A DNA stretch of 64,000 nt from Seison nebaliae (lineage: Eukaryota > Rotifera > Pararotatoria > Seisonacea > Seisonidae), in contig JALJEE010003034.1 of assembly GCA_023231475.1 (NCBI GenBank), forward strand, positions 1 to 64,000, given 5' to 3'. Under the pieces are notes generated by a model. That model saw only the letters and a list, made by a program, of their open reading frames with translations, was not told the origin of the DNA and did not search any database. This document shows positions 1-9,617 of this stretch, piece by piece. The number at the start of each line of letters is the position of its first letter. Position 1 is the first letter of the stretch. The position numbers and the translations under genes were made by a program.

Positions 1-217
1 ATATGAACAATATTGGAAGGAAGAAATACACTTGACAATCTTAAAAAAAGTTTCGTACGCAATTGGCAGCATATCCTGCACAAGTTTATGCTGCGAACAA
101 TTTTTTTCATCAGCAGGTAATATTTTTACTGATAAAAGAACTAATCTTACTGATGAGAATCTAGCAATGTTGTCGTTTTTGCACAACAACGCAAATTTCA
201 TTTTGAGATATTGTTAA
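1..217 (+). mobile_element. hAT-family transposase, C-terminal fragment
   Basis: The frame is open from the window edge to a TAA at 215-217 and reads as the C-terminal dimerisation region of a hAT transposase. Visible landmarks are a Trp near the start, a TSLCCEQFFSSAG block (family pattern TS..SER.FS.AG) and a KRTNLTDENLAMLSFLHNN block (family KR..L....L..L..FL..N). Only this terminal part lies in the window, so whether the element is intact upstream cannot be judged. No terminal inverted repeat or target-site duplication was recognised in the following few hundred bases. The Ser-Glu-Arg of the usual motif is Cys-Glu-Gln here, which hints at decay. Confidence 0.75.
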
Positions 218-794
218 AGATTTTTTTTATATTATTTTTCATTAAATATATTCTTTATATTATTTTATTTTTTTTTTGTTTAAATAAATTTTGTTCAGTT
301 TTTACATTGTCCGTTTAAAAATTTTAAATTACTTAATTTTCCACTTTTCTGCCCTACGGCAGATTGTCCTATTTTTAACAAGTGAGACAACATCTCGACC
401 ATTCTGTTTGTCGCTTACTATTCGTTCTGTTTTTTGCCAAAATAGAACGAATAGTGTATGTATACGAGGCAAAAACGAGAGTCTGGATTTTTTTCTCTTC
501 CTCTATAAAATCGTTTTAGAGCTCTTCGTTTTTGTTACCAAATGGACATCACTACTCCTGGCACAGAGGTATCTGAAAGTAGTTGACTCTGTTCGCAGTT
601 CAACTCTTCCAGTTCAACGTATACACAATGTGAGAGCTTCTCGTCGCCTCTCCAATTTTTCTGCCGTTATTACTCGTTAAATTATCCTCTTTCAATGGAA
701 GACGCTTTATCGGTGACATCTAATTTTGATTTGATCGATCACGTTCCTGAAGCACTCAAGCATTTTATTGTAACGGGCAGGAACCTAATCTTAA

Positions 795-815
795 ATAACT
801 CCTTCAAGGAGTTAT
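795..815. repeat. perfect 10-bp hairpin followed by a T-rich tract
   Basis: ATAACTCCTT and its exact reverse complement are separated by one base, and the right arm is followed directly by a run of T-rich sequence. It resembles an intrinsic terminator, but in a nuclear animal genome this shape has no assigned role. It may be the end of a decayed element. Confidence 0.5.
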
Positions 816-860
816 CTTTTTTTCTTTTTAATTTACCCCGCTTGGATTTGCTATAAATAT

Positions 861-883
861 AAAAAAAAAAAAAAAAAAAAAAA
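861..883. repeat. poly(A) tract
   Basis: Twenty-three consecutive A residues. It could be the relic of a poly(A)-tailed retroelement insertion or a simple homopolymer expansion. No flanking target-site duplication was recognised. Confidence 0.7.
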
Positions 884-1733
884 TAATTGTTTCAAATGGT
901 TTTTCTCAAATAAATATTTCTGTCCGAAAAAGCATTTATCGGGTTGAGATCTGTCCGAACAGATATTTACGAAATTGAGAACTGCCCGTAAAAGCGAGTG
1001 GAATCGATTCAAATTATTAATAGAGCTCATTCATTTTACTATCATATCATCGTAATAAGAATCATATGAACTGCAGATTTTTTTCAAAATTTATAAAGAA
1101 ATCGAGTTTGATCCTTCATTCAATCAAGAATCACTTGCACAGTCCTAATAATTAATATTATAAGTACAATAATAAACATGAAAAATATAGATTAAAGTCA
1201 TTCAGATTAAATAGAGATAAGTGGCAATAGTTAATAAAAATGATGTATATCATCCAAAAACAAGAAGTTATGAAATCTTTTGAATATTACTTTGTATTGT
1301 GTACTTAAATTGTGTTAGTATTATTATTTTAACCGATATAATATTTTAACTTTATAAATTTTAAATGTTTTTTTAAAGTCATGATTACATTGATTTTTTA
1401 CAAAAATGATAATTTTTTTTTTTTTTTTATTTATTATAAAATCAAATCCCCTCGGGGTAAATTAAAATATATTATAAAAAATTTTTAAATATAATATGGA
1501 TTGTGTAAACTTTTAAGCAAAAGAGAATAACAAATAACCCTAACAATTTTTTTAAAGGCATACAATGTGTGATTTCTTAATGAATGAAATGTTCTTACCA
1601 AAAACATATTGTTTTGTATTTTGTATGTGCAATGATGGATATAGTAGAAATCAAAGTGGAAAATATTTATTTTAATTTTCCATTCGAATTTACTTCGAAA
1701 AAAAAGTTGAATTAGTTAGTGAATTTAATAACA

Positions 1734-2438
1734 ATGAGCGACGATTCGTCGTCTTATCATGAAGAATTGAAATCGGGTTTCTCGTTAAACTTATCCAATC
1801 GTCATAATTATTATTAATTTTATACTATTATGTTAAGATTATGATAAAATAGATTTGGAAATTGCAGATTTTGCTCAAGAAGAAGAAAGGTTGAGGAAAG
1901 AATCGGCAAATTGTTTAAATGAAAATACAAAAAAAAAATTTTGCAATTTTCTTTTATTTTAGTGAAGAAAACATTGACCAAATCTAAAAAGTACATTGGT
2001 GAAATTTTAGGTTTGTTTAAGTGTTTTAATTATTATCATAACTCTTCCTCCAATTTTAGTTCAATGTCAACAAGATAATTTCCAAAGTACCTCAGAAACA
2101 AATTCAATTTCAAACTTAACGTTTTTTTAAATTCATTTGTCGTTTTTTCTAAATTGTTTTTTCGATAGATTAACAACTGATCAGTTTGATGATTTTTCGT
2201 TCAAAAACAAAATAGATTATCTGTTTAAATTTTTACAATTAACTTTCATTATTTTTTCTTATTTAACCAGAAACAATTTAAGAATAGAATTACAAAAACG
2301 AGTTGAGTTTAAGAAAACAATCTACAAAGTTATTTAACATATTTCCCATAAGAAAAAATTGAAAGAAGATTTCATTTTTTGAAGCTGTTGGAGAAAGATG
2401 ATGATTATGAACGATTAAATGATGACAAAAACGATTAA
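1734..2438 (+). CDS. small coiled-coil protein, seven exons
   Basis: I do not recognise this gene. Exons are 1734-1776, 1853-1912, 1963-2010, 2060-2120, 2169-2222, 2271-2328 and 2385-2438. All six introns are GT-AG, 48-76 nt, and phase is kept throughout, giving 125 residues. The N-terminus is acidic and Ser-rich (MSDDSSSYHEE). Residues about 22-50 form a heptad-like helix (EEERLRKESANLKKTLTK...IGEIL). A Ser/Thr/Asn-rich spacer follows, then a second charged helix (LRIELQKRVEFKKTIYKLLEK). The tail is acidic and ends NDDKND. A weak likeness to short coiled-coil adaptors such as SCOC was considered but does not hold over the length. A product for the centrosome, kinetochore or vesicle traffic would fit equally well. 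The seven-way phase agreement makes a real gene likely; its function is unknown. Confidence 0.7.
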
Positions 2439-2685
2439 AATTAAAAATATTTCGATGAGAAAGAATAATTGAAATGAACGAATTGATTTGAAAAGAAACT
2501 TGGATTGAAAGTGTCAATGAAATGGATTTGAATGAGAAAAAAACTGAAGGAATATATTTTGCTAATTTCAAACTTTTTCGTAATGGAGTATAGAAAGAAT
2601 TAAATGAAAAATTATAAAAAAAGAAATTCATTTATGATTCAAAAAGAGCAGTCCATATTAAATATTAAAGTTCATCACATTCTTA

Positions 2686-3291
2686 TTAATTAATTGGTTT
2701 AATTGAGTTATTTTTTGATTTATTCATTTCTTTACAAATATTATTCAATTCATTATTTAATTGGAACAAGCGGTGACACATCAATTTTGCTACTTTAGCA
2801 CGGTTTGTTTCATATTCACGTTCCTCTTGTAATTGAAGTAGTGATTGTAATGGTAATTCATTATTATTTATGATATTGTTGTTATTAACATTATGATGCT
2901 TCAATTCTTCATTCTGATTAATGTTATCATCTACGTCAATATCGTTATGCATGTCATTTGTGGACAATTGGACACTCTCATGCAATTGGTCATTCCTTTC
3001 GATAATGTGACGTTTTAATTTATTAAGAATAATGCTCTCATCATCATTATTGGAATGGTGGATGGTAAAAGATTTATGTAATAAATCATTTGAGGGAAAT
3101 GATCGCTTACCTATTAGTTTTAATGGAGATGAATGAAAAATAAACCAAGAAAATAATGGAAGAATATAAAGGAAATTTAATGGAAATTTAAGATAACCCC
3201 AATAAGTTGAATGACTGAATTGTGAGAGAATTGGAGAAATGACAACAATCATCATCATCACCGAAGTGATGACTGTTTGGAGGACTAACAT
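2686..3291 (-). CDS. AKH/GnRH-superfamily-like neuropeptide precursor
   Basis: Exon 1 is 3291-3198 and exon 2 is 3110-2686, with an 87-nt GT-AG intron. The product is 172 residues. A signal peptide (about residues 1-23, hydrophobic Met/Val/Ile core) is followed at once by QFSHSTYW-G-KR. That predicts release of an octapeptide pGlu-FSHSTYW-amide: N-terminal Gln for pyroglutamate, Gly for amidation, dibasic Lys-Arg for cleavage. Length, pQ1, S5, T6 and W8-amide match the adipokinetic hormone/RPCH pattern; His at position 4 replaces the usual aromatic. As in AKH precursors, the rest is a long associated peptide with two late cysteines (CHRLFQLNNELNNIC). It is rich in Asn, His and Asp and has another dibasic pair. 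The GKR site is created by the splice. The family call is inference from architecture; another W-amide peptide is the alternative. Confidence 0.7.
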   Translation of the reverse strand: MLVLQTVITSVMMMIVVISPILSQFSHSTYWGYLKFPLNFLYILPLFSWFIFHSSPLKLIGKRSFPSNDLLHKSFTIHHSNNDDESIILNKLKRHIIERNDQLHESVQLSTNDMHNDIDVDDNINQNEELKHHNVNNNNIINNNELPLQSLLQLQEEREYETNRAKVAKLMCHRLFQLNNELNNICKEMNKSKNNSIKPIN

Positions 3292-3951
3292 CGAAATAAG
3301 ATTTAAAGGAGTGTTTGATTGATTGAGAATGAAATTAGATTGGGAGGAGAACTGAGATTTTTATTTGATAAATGACGAACGTGAATAAATCTAAATAATA
3401 ATGAAAAAGAAATTTTAATAGAATAATGAGAATTGAACGTACTCGTCGTCTGGTGTGGAAAAGAAGGAGAAAAATGAATAATATGTTTATTTCGTTGAAA
3501 CATTGGAGAAAGCGACTCCTAATTCAAATGAGTGTGAGGTGAAGTTGAAGAAAATAACGGGAAAAAACATTAATTATTTTCTGAAGAAAAGATACGATGG
3601 AAAAAGGAATAAGAAGGTGGAAATTTAGGTAAGTGAGAATTACCTTTGATATGATGATAACATACGATACGTATCGACAAATCATTGGACATAGAACAGA
3701 AGAATTTTGATGTTTCACACAGAGCTAATAATTATCAATGCTTTCGCAAACTAGATTTATTGACGAATTATTTTATATTATTGATAATCGAATGGTGTAT
3801 GCATGAAATGAGGAGAATATATAAAAACGATAAAAATAATATAAGAAAAATTGGGGAAATTTTCCAGAAGTGCAAAATTTGGAAGGAAGTTTTATCGAAT
3901 AAAAATTATCACTTTTTTCCCCCGAATTTTTAATTAGCTTTTCCCTTTTAA
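3292..3951. other. intergenic between neuropeptide gene and PDCL3
   Basis: Both neighbours are on the minus strand, so this holds the 5' region of the peptide gene and the 3' end region of PDCL3. Short open frames occur on both strands (for example 3685-3933 +) but none shows a recognisable domain or a phase-consistent splice partner. Confidence 0.4.
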
Positions 3952-4844
3952 TTAATCGGACTCGGAATCGATGTCTGAATCGGAATCAAAATTTCCGAAT
4001 TTATTATTCTTCCGAATTTCATGCCGTTTCAATTGGAAATGGCGTCTTGGATCTTCTGTTAGTTCACTGTTCTCTATCGCATTCATTTCTTTCAATTTCC
4101 ATTCCAAATCTACTTCCCGTAATTCGACCTTATGTGAATTCGTTTCTCCCAACATCTGCCCTCCAATTAACTGTTTCTTCAATTCTCCATTCTTGTAATG
4201 AAATATTGCAGGAAGATTAGTAGGCGGAAAATTTGGTACACATGTTGACGCAATACTCCTAATAAATTTTGTTTCTTGGAATTTGGGTGCCAGTAAGTCA
4301 AAATATTTGTTAATCGCTTCACAAATCGGAATTCTTCCAACAAAAAATTAAGGAACATATAATTGAAATGGAATGAAAGACCAACCCATTTTCATACAAA
4401 TGAAGAACAACATTAACATCATCACCAGCATCATTCACTTGAGATTTGTAGTCTGATGCTGTAATTTGAATACAACGACCAAATCTCTTCCGTCTGTTAC
4501 TCTCCACCAATTCTTTCATTCTTTGTTGTCTAATTATTTCATCTATAAACTTTTAATCCAATTTAGGAGAATGTGTGAACTTGTACTTCAGAAATATTTC
4601 ATCGTCAATATCATCTTCATTCTCGTTTAATTCATCTAATTTCATCTCTTCCGGTTTCTTATCTAATTGAAGGGTCAAAATAACAGTTTGGGATTAAGGA
4701 CAAAATAGTTCTCCAACCATCCTTCGTATATTTCTTTACAGTTTCATCGATTATAGCTATGACATCTTCTTCTGTAATTCCTTTTTCTTTCTCTGGAATA
4801 ATTCCAAAACGACGCAGTTGATCATTCCATTCTGTATCTTCCAT
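3952..4844 (-). CDS. PDCL3: phosducin-like protein 3 (thioredoxin-fold chaperone cofactor)
   Basis: Exons are 4844-4718, 4662-4581, 4529-4386 and 4333-3952, giving 244 residues (human about 239). The start is the ATG at 4844 (MEDTEWNDQLRRFGIIP), matching the family's DTEWND..R..GI.P opening. The middle has KRFGRCIQITASDY and a VVLHLYENGIPICEAIN segment. These are followed by KFIRSIASTCVPNFPPTNLPAIF and the DLEWKLKEMNAI block near the C-terminus. The end is a run of Asp-Ser repeats as in vertebrate PDCL3. Family members bind the CCT/TRiC chaperonin and assist folding of actin and tubulin clients in the cytosol. All three introns are GT-AG, about 52-55 nt. The gene is complete. Confidence 0.93.
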
Positions 4845-5532
4845 TTCTTCCAATTAGCTTATCAAACTAAATGCGTTTAATTCCTTACTCATCATCTCTT
4901 TTTTGGTTTTAGATACTACGTATGATGAATAAAATTTTCCTTTAATTCTTCAGTAGTTCTACATTGATATAAACAATTTTTAAGCTTCAACCATCTGACC
5001 AAAAAAATGCACAGATTATAAAAATTTATTTAGAATAACGTTTTTTAATTATATGATTAATAATTATAATCTTCTGAAACCGAAGTTATTTTTATAAAAA
5101 GTTATAAGCATAAACTTATAGTATTTAGGTTCTAAATACTTAAATCTTTACTTATATATATAACCTAAATTTTAGGTATTAAATAATAATAATAAACGTT
5201 AGAAATTAGATGATATCACGTTTTCTTTTTAAGGTTAATAAATTCTTAACATAGTATTCATACTTTAATAGAATAGTTCCTTATTTCGTTTATAAGAAAT
5301 CCAAATTAAATAAATATAATAATATAATGAAAATTGTGGTCAGGAGAAGGGAAAGATGGAGGAATGAAAAGTAATTGGTATAACTGCTTGGTTTGTCAGA
5401 TGAATATGAATGAGGAATATAACTATGAGAGATATGTACATTGAAAATTTTGCAACATAATTCCAAATGATAAAATGAATTAGTTTAGTTCTGTATCGAT
5501 ATCACCGGATTTATTAAAAATCATTATATTCG
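4845..5532. other. intergenic, very A+T-rich
   Basis: Upstream of PDCL3 and downstream of TOGARAM. Several short TATA-like stretches lie around 5100-5180. No coding exon, RNA gene or clear repeat was recognised. Confidence 0.4.
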
Positions 5533-8306
5533 TCAATATTCATTTGGTATATCTAATATTTTTCGAAGAGCTTCTTGCAATTGTATATCTCCGATTTTCC
5601 TGGCAGTTCCTAATTAACGAATTGATAAGAATGATCGATAATTAAACAAACTTGCCGTATGAGAATTGGCTTTTTCAAATAAAGAATCACCAAAACAATC
5701 ATAAGTTTCACCTACCAATTTAGTAAAATTGGCTAACGTTTCGCCTTTCATCACTGAAGCAATCTGGCTCAAATTATTGAAAATTACAGGAAAAACATGT
5801 AATTCGATCGCTAAAATTTCGGAATAAATTTTCATTATTTGCCCATGAACAAAAAGAAACAACAAAATGAAAACCTTTTTGCTTCGATAGTTTTTGTCTC
5901 GCCAAATTATGAACTATATTTGCCAAATTTCCAAATAACTCAGGTAGTTTCCTTTTGTTATTTTGTTGCGATATGGTGCTCAATGGCTGTATTAATTGAG
6001 AGTTATCTATTTGGAATTATCAATTTAAAAGAAAGATTGATATAGAATAACCGATATATTTTACCATTGTACGAAGTATTTCAGATGCTTTTCGCTGATG
6101 ACTTTTTTGCTGAGAGGCAAGATTATTACAAATCTATTTAATGAAACAATTCACTTTATATTGTTGAAATGAATGAAAATTAAACAGCAGGAATGGCATT
6201 TGATAGAATTGGAGTCATCTCGTCTGCTAAAACTGGTACTAGTTGGTGCATAGATTCTAATGCAGAAAGACATACTTTAGAATTGGAATCATTTAAACAA
6301 CATGTAAATTTATCGAAAATCTATAGATGAAATTTATGAATTCAAATCATATGTAATTTATAATTAAACTTGTATTAAGGCATTATTTTCTCGATATCTA
6401 TCATCGGTTTCGCAACCTATTTGGAATTTCTCAATAGCACTTTGTCTCTCTCGGAAATTAGAACTTGCCATCTCATCGCATAATGTTCGTACTTTTTCAT
6501 TATATTCCTCTTTGCTAAAACGAGGACCATCATTCTTTCTTCTTATTGATGAACGCATATGAGACTTATTTAATATCTTTCTATCATAATCATGTTCGAG
6601 TCTCGAAGAGTCTTTTGATCTCAACATTTCTATTGATTCATTAACACTTGGTGTCCTCTCCACCGTATGATTATTGAGATGCTGATTAAAGTTAATCGAA
6701 GCATTTAATCCTGGCAACGATTTTGCACTATTGGTAGATCCCAGACTACCAATTCCTTCGTCACTTAACGTCGCAGTAGATATAGCTCTTGTATAACCGT
6801 TGCCTCTTGCACTATTCACCACTGATGATAAACCAGATGATGGTAATTTCCTTAAAGAAGGTGACTGCGTCAAATTTCTAATGGGCTTCGCTGAATCAGT
6901 AGGAAATACACCAGGTCCTTTCGATTTAATTGTTTGTACTTTACTTTGAATATATTTTTGAGTATTCGCCGGAAGGAATCGGTTAAAGGCACGATCAAAT
7001 TCATCCGGTGATAATGACTTAATTAATAAATCATAAATTGAACGACCATAATATCGAATTTCGGCAGAAGCATCACTCATAAATGTAGCGCCTATTCCAA
7101 ATAAACGTTCACCCAAATCCTTGGTTGAACTGGGACCAGCACTGTTACTGGAATTGTGCACAAGTTTACTTATGTTAATTCTATTGGAACATATGGCGAA
7201 TATATATTGAGCTGTGACACATCTCACTGCTGTGTTCTTGTGACTTCCACCATGCGTTATTAGACATGCAAGAAAACGATTCGCATTTATATTCTCCGAT
7301 AAACTATCCAAAGTTTGTAAAACATCGTTCCTAATAAATTCAATACTTTCCCCACTCTTATGGAGCAGAGTAGCAATAACTAAATCGATATCGGACTCCA
7401 ATTGTCTCTTCAAAAAACCAGACATATAACCAATGGTGCTAATAGCATATCGTGCCACTTGAGATCTTAAATTTTTTACCTTTATAATTTTTATAGTCAA
7501 ATAATTTTTTTTTTTTAAAAAAAAGTTCATTTAACTTCTTTTGTTAAAGCAACCATTATTGGATGGATTTGTCCTTGTAATGTATTAGAATGATGTGTCG
7601 CTAAACGGCGAAATATTGTCATAGAAAGATTTTTCTTTTCCCTAATTAAAAGAATGGTCGATAAACACAAAGTCTTAGAAATTGTCAAACCAATCTTCCA
7701 ATTTAATGAAATCGAGTGCATCATGCAACATTGCGTCGGGGTTGTTATATGGTTTCATAGAATTATCTTGGGAAGATGGTCTAGTTGTTGGAATATGTTT
7801 CTTATGGTTATTAATGGTCACAGAATTTTGCCTCTTCAATTTTGAATTCGAGCTAAAAAATTTTTCAAATGACATTATTTGATAAGTTTGAAAACGGTGT
7901 ATAACCCTAATTCCACATTTGACACAATGGAGATACTTGAAGATGTGGCATGTAAATTATGTTTTATATTTGATGATGTAGGTGGCAAATTCATGATAGG
8001 AGTCTGTCGTTTTCTTGCTGAAGAAGAATTGGATGATGGTAATGATCGAAGATTTGGTAATATCGTCGGAGATGGTTTCAGTTTTTGATCATAACTTCTG
8101 TCCATACTATAAAATTGATCTTGTTTCTTCATCGGTCGTATCGGACGGTCATCGTAATTTGAAGATTCATGAGTTGGTTTCCCATCCGAAACCTTTTCCT
8201 TTTGATGTATTTGCTTGACGGATGGTACGGATTGTGTTTGCACTGGCTCCACATTGATGCGTCGTGGAGTGACGACAGGAGCAGCACTACTCGCTCCAGT
8301 TCCCAT
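5533..8306 (-). CDS. TOGARAM1/2-like: TOG-array regulator of axonemal microtubules (crescerin/TOGARAM)
   Basis: Nine exons: 8306-7906, 7852-7691, 7641-7536, 7479-6370, 6320-6186, 6133-6065, 5986-5875, 5810-5652 and 5609-5533; 776 residues. Residues 1-150 are a low-complexity Ser/Pro/basic leader. A TOG domain at about 165-385 has the HEAT-repeat signatures of TOGARAM TOG3 (EVKNLRSQVARYAISTIGYM; LLHKSGESIEFIRNDV; EIRYYGRSIYDLL). A disordered linker follows, then a second TOG at about 545-776 (IFDKFTCCLNDSNSKVCLSA; ending ALRKILDI), matching TOG4. The family promotes tubulin assembly and controls cilium length. Only the C-terminal TOG pair is present; the N-terminal TOG1-TOG2 of vertebrate TOGARAM1 is not seen. 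Most introns are 45-60 nt; intron 6 is 78 nt and its acceptor was chosen to avoid a stop. Confidence 0.88.
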
Positions 8307-9617
8307 GGTTAACAGGTCATTTGAAATATCTTAATGAGAATGGAGTAAAATTCATGAGATTCGATATGAAGTTGAATATTAATGAAATTAAGAAAGAATA
8401 GTTTTGTTTTTTTTTAAGTATTTATTAGGATTATTTATCGTATTAAAGAATTTCAAACTAAAAAATTGGAAGGAAACTATTTATGAGAAGAATCAACAAG
8501 AAATTTATAGTTTTTCCTTTGTACATTCAAATTATAAATGTTCTCCTGCTAATAATTAATTGGAGACTGATATTACATAATATTATTATATGGAATTGTA
8601 TATATATAAATATATGTATCGACAAGTTTATATATCACTTTCTTAATAAGCGAACTTATAGATGACGATAATAATTTATGAGATGTAACACTTTCAATTA
8701 TTACGACATGCAACTTTACCAGAAAAACAAGTTATTTCTCCAACTATAAATTCTTTCTCTACATCTCCAATGGAAAGGGAGTTGGCAGGTATAATAACAA
8801 TGTCTTACATATCACTGACGAATGGTCATTTCAATGTTGCGTCGATACTTTTGTATTTCTTGGTCGAATTGCTCGCTCGTTAGTTACAAGGTTCCATTTC
8901 CAATTCGATTGCTCGACCGTGTTAAAAGCAATGTATGGGAAATGTACATGTAGACGTGTATCATGGAAAGACTCATTAATGTTCTACGTTTCTCAAAACC
9001 AACTTTCTATTTTTGTTAATTTCATACGAAAAAAATTTTCCAGAGAGATAAAGTTTCCAATGAAATTAACGAAAAAAGTTTACGAAATATATTTCTCTTC
9101 TAATCATTCGATTTATTAGTTATGAGAGGAATCATTTTCCTCAATTCATTAGTTGCCACTTATGGTTCAGTTGGGAAAGGAGAAATATTGAGTAGATGAA
9201 ATGTTACCAATTCCACTTTTTTTTCGAAAAAAAAGTCACGAAATACGGAAACAACGGAATGACTTTAAGTCATATAAATGCAGCGAATATATTTTCCTGC
9301 TCATATTTTAAAAGAGGTCATGGCAATGTTTCAAACAACAAACTTTTCAACATCTTCTAAAAATTGGAAAGAAGAATATTATTCGGATTCTCTTCTCACA
9401 TGTTCTCTACGCTCATATAGACAGTATTGGGAAAACAAATTAAATTTTGATTACTTGGAGGAGGGAATTTTGGAAGACGAATAATTTTTGATAAAATTTT
9501 CTTATATGTCAATGACTATATTTCCATTGAACAAGGAACATGAAGAATGAAAGAATGACGATCGACTGATAAGAACATTTATAGAGAAATAAAATCTCAT
9601 GATAGAAAGTTCATTCG
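8307..9617. other. intergenic, promoter side of TOGARAM
   Basis: Holds the 5' flank of TOGARAM and the 3' flank of the next minus-strand gene. One 68-codon plus-strand frame lies at 9278-9484. Otherwise the sequence is A+T-rich with no recognised element. Confidence 0.4.
9278..9484 (+). CDS. possible 68-residue ORF, unrecognised
   Basis: ATG to TAA, 68 codons, with a plausible composition (two Trp, several Tyr, acidic end EEGILEDE) and no low-complexity bias. It has no recognisable domain, signal or splice partner and lies downstream of a minus-strand gene, so it may be chance. It is listed because its residue mix is less biased than other random frames here. Confidence 0.2.
   Translation: MQRIYFPAHILKEVMAMFQTTNFSTSSKNWKEEYYSDSLLTCSLRSYRQYWENKLNFDYLEEGILEDE

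Larger units (their letters stand above)
218..1733. other. intergenic, possible mobile-element debris
   Basis: No gene could be supported. A stretch near 505 looks like a TATA box. An ATG at 695-697 opens a 54-codon frame ending near 857, which could be the start of a decayed element. Between about 920 and 990 the words CTGTCCG and CTGCCCG recur, resembling the repeat cluster at 29.3-30.3 kb. A short hairpin lies at 795-815 and a poly(A) tract at 861-883. The rest is A+T-rich and featureless to me. Confidence 0.4.

Noticed and set aside
291-680. 129-codon plus-strand open frame
   Set aside because: No domain, mixed hydrophobic composition and an internal promoter-like stretch; it reads as chance or element debris rather than a gene.
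2290-2631. 113-codon minus-strand frame opposite the coiled-coil gene
   Set aside because: It is the shadow of exons 6-7 and the 3' flank of the plus-strand gene and is dominated by Phe/Ser/Asn from A+T-rich sequence.
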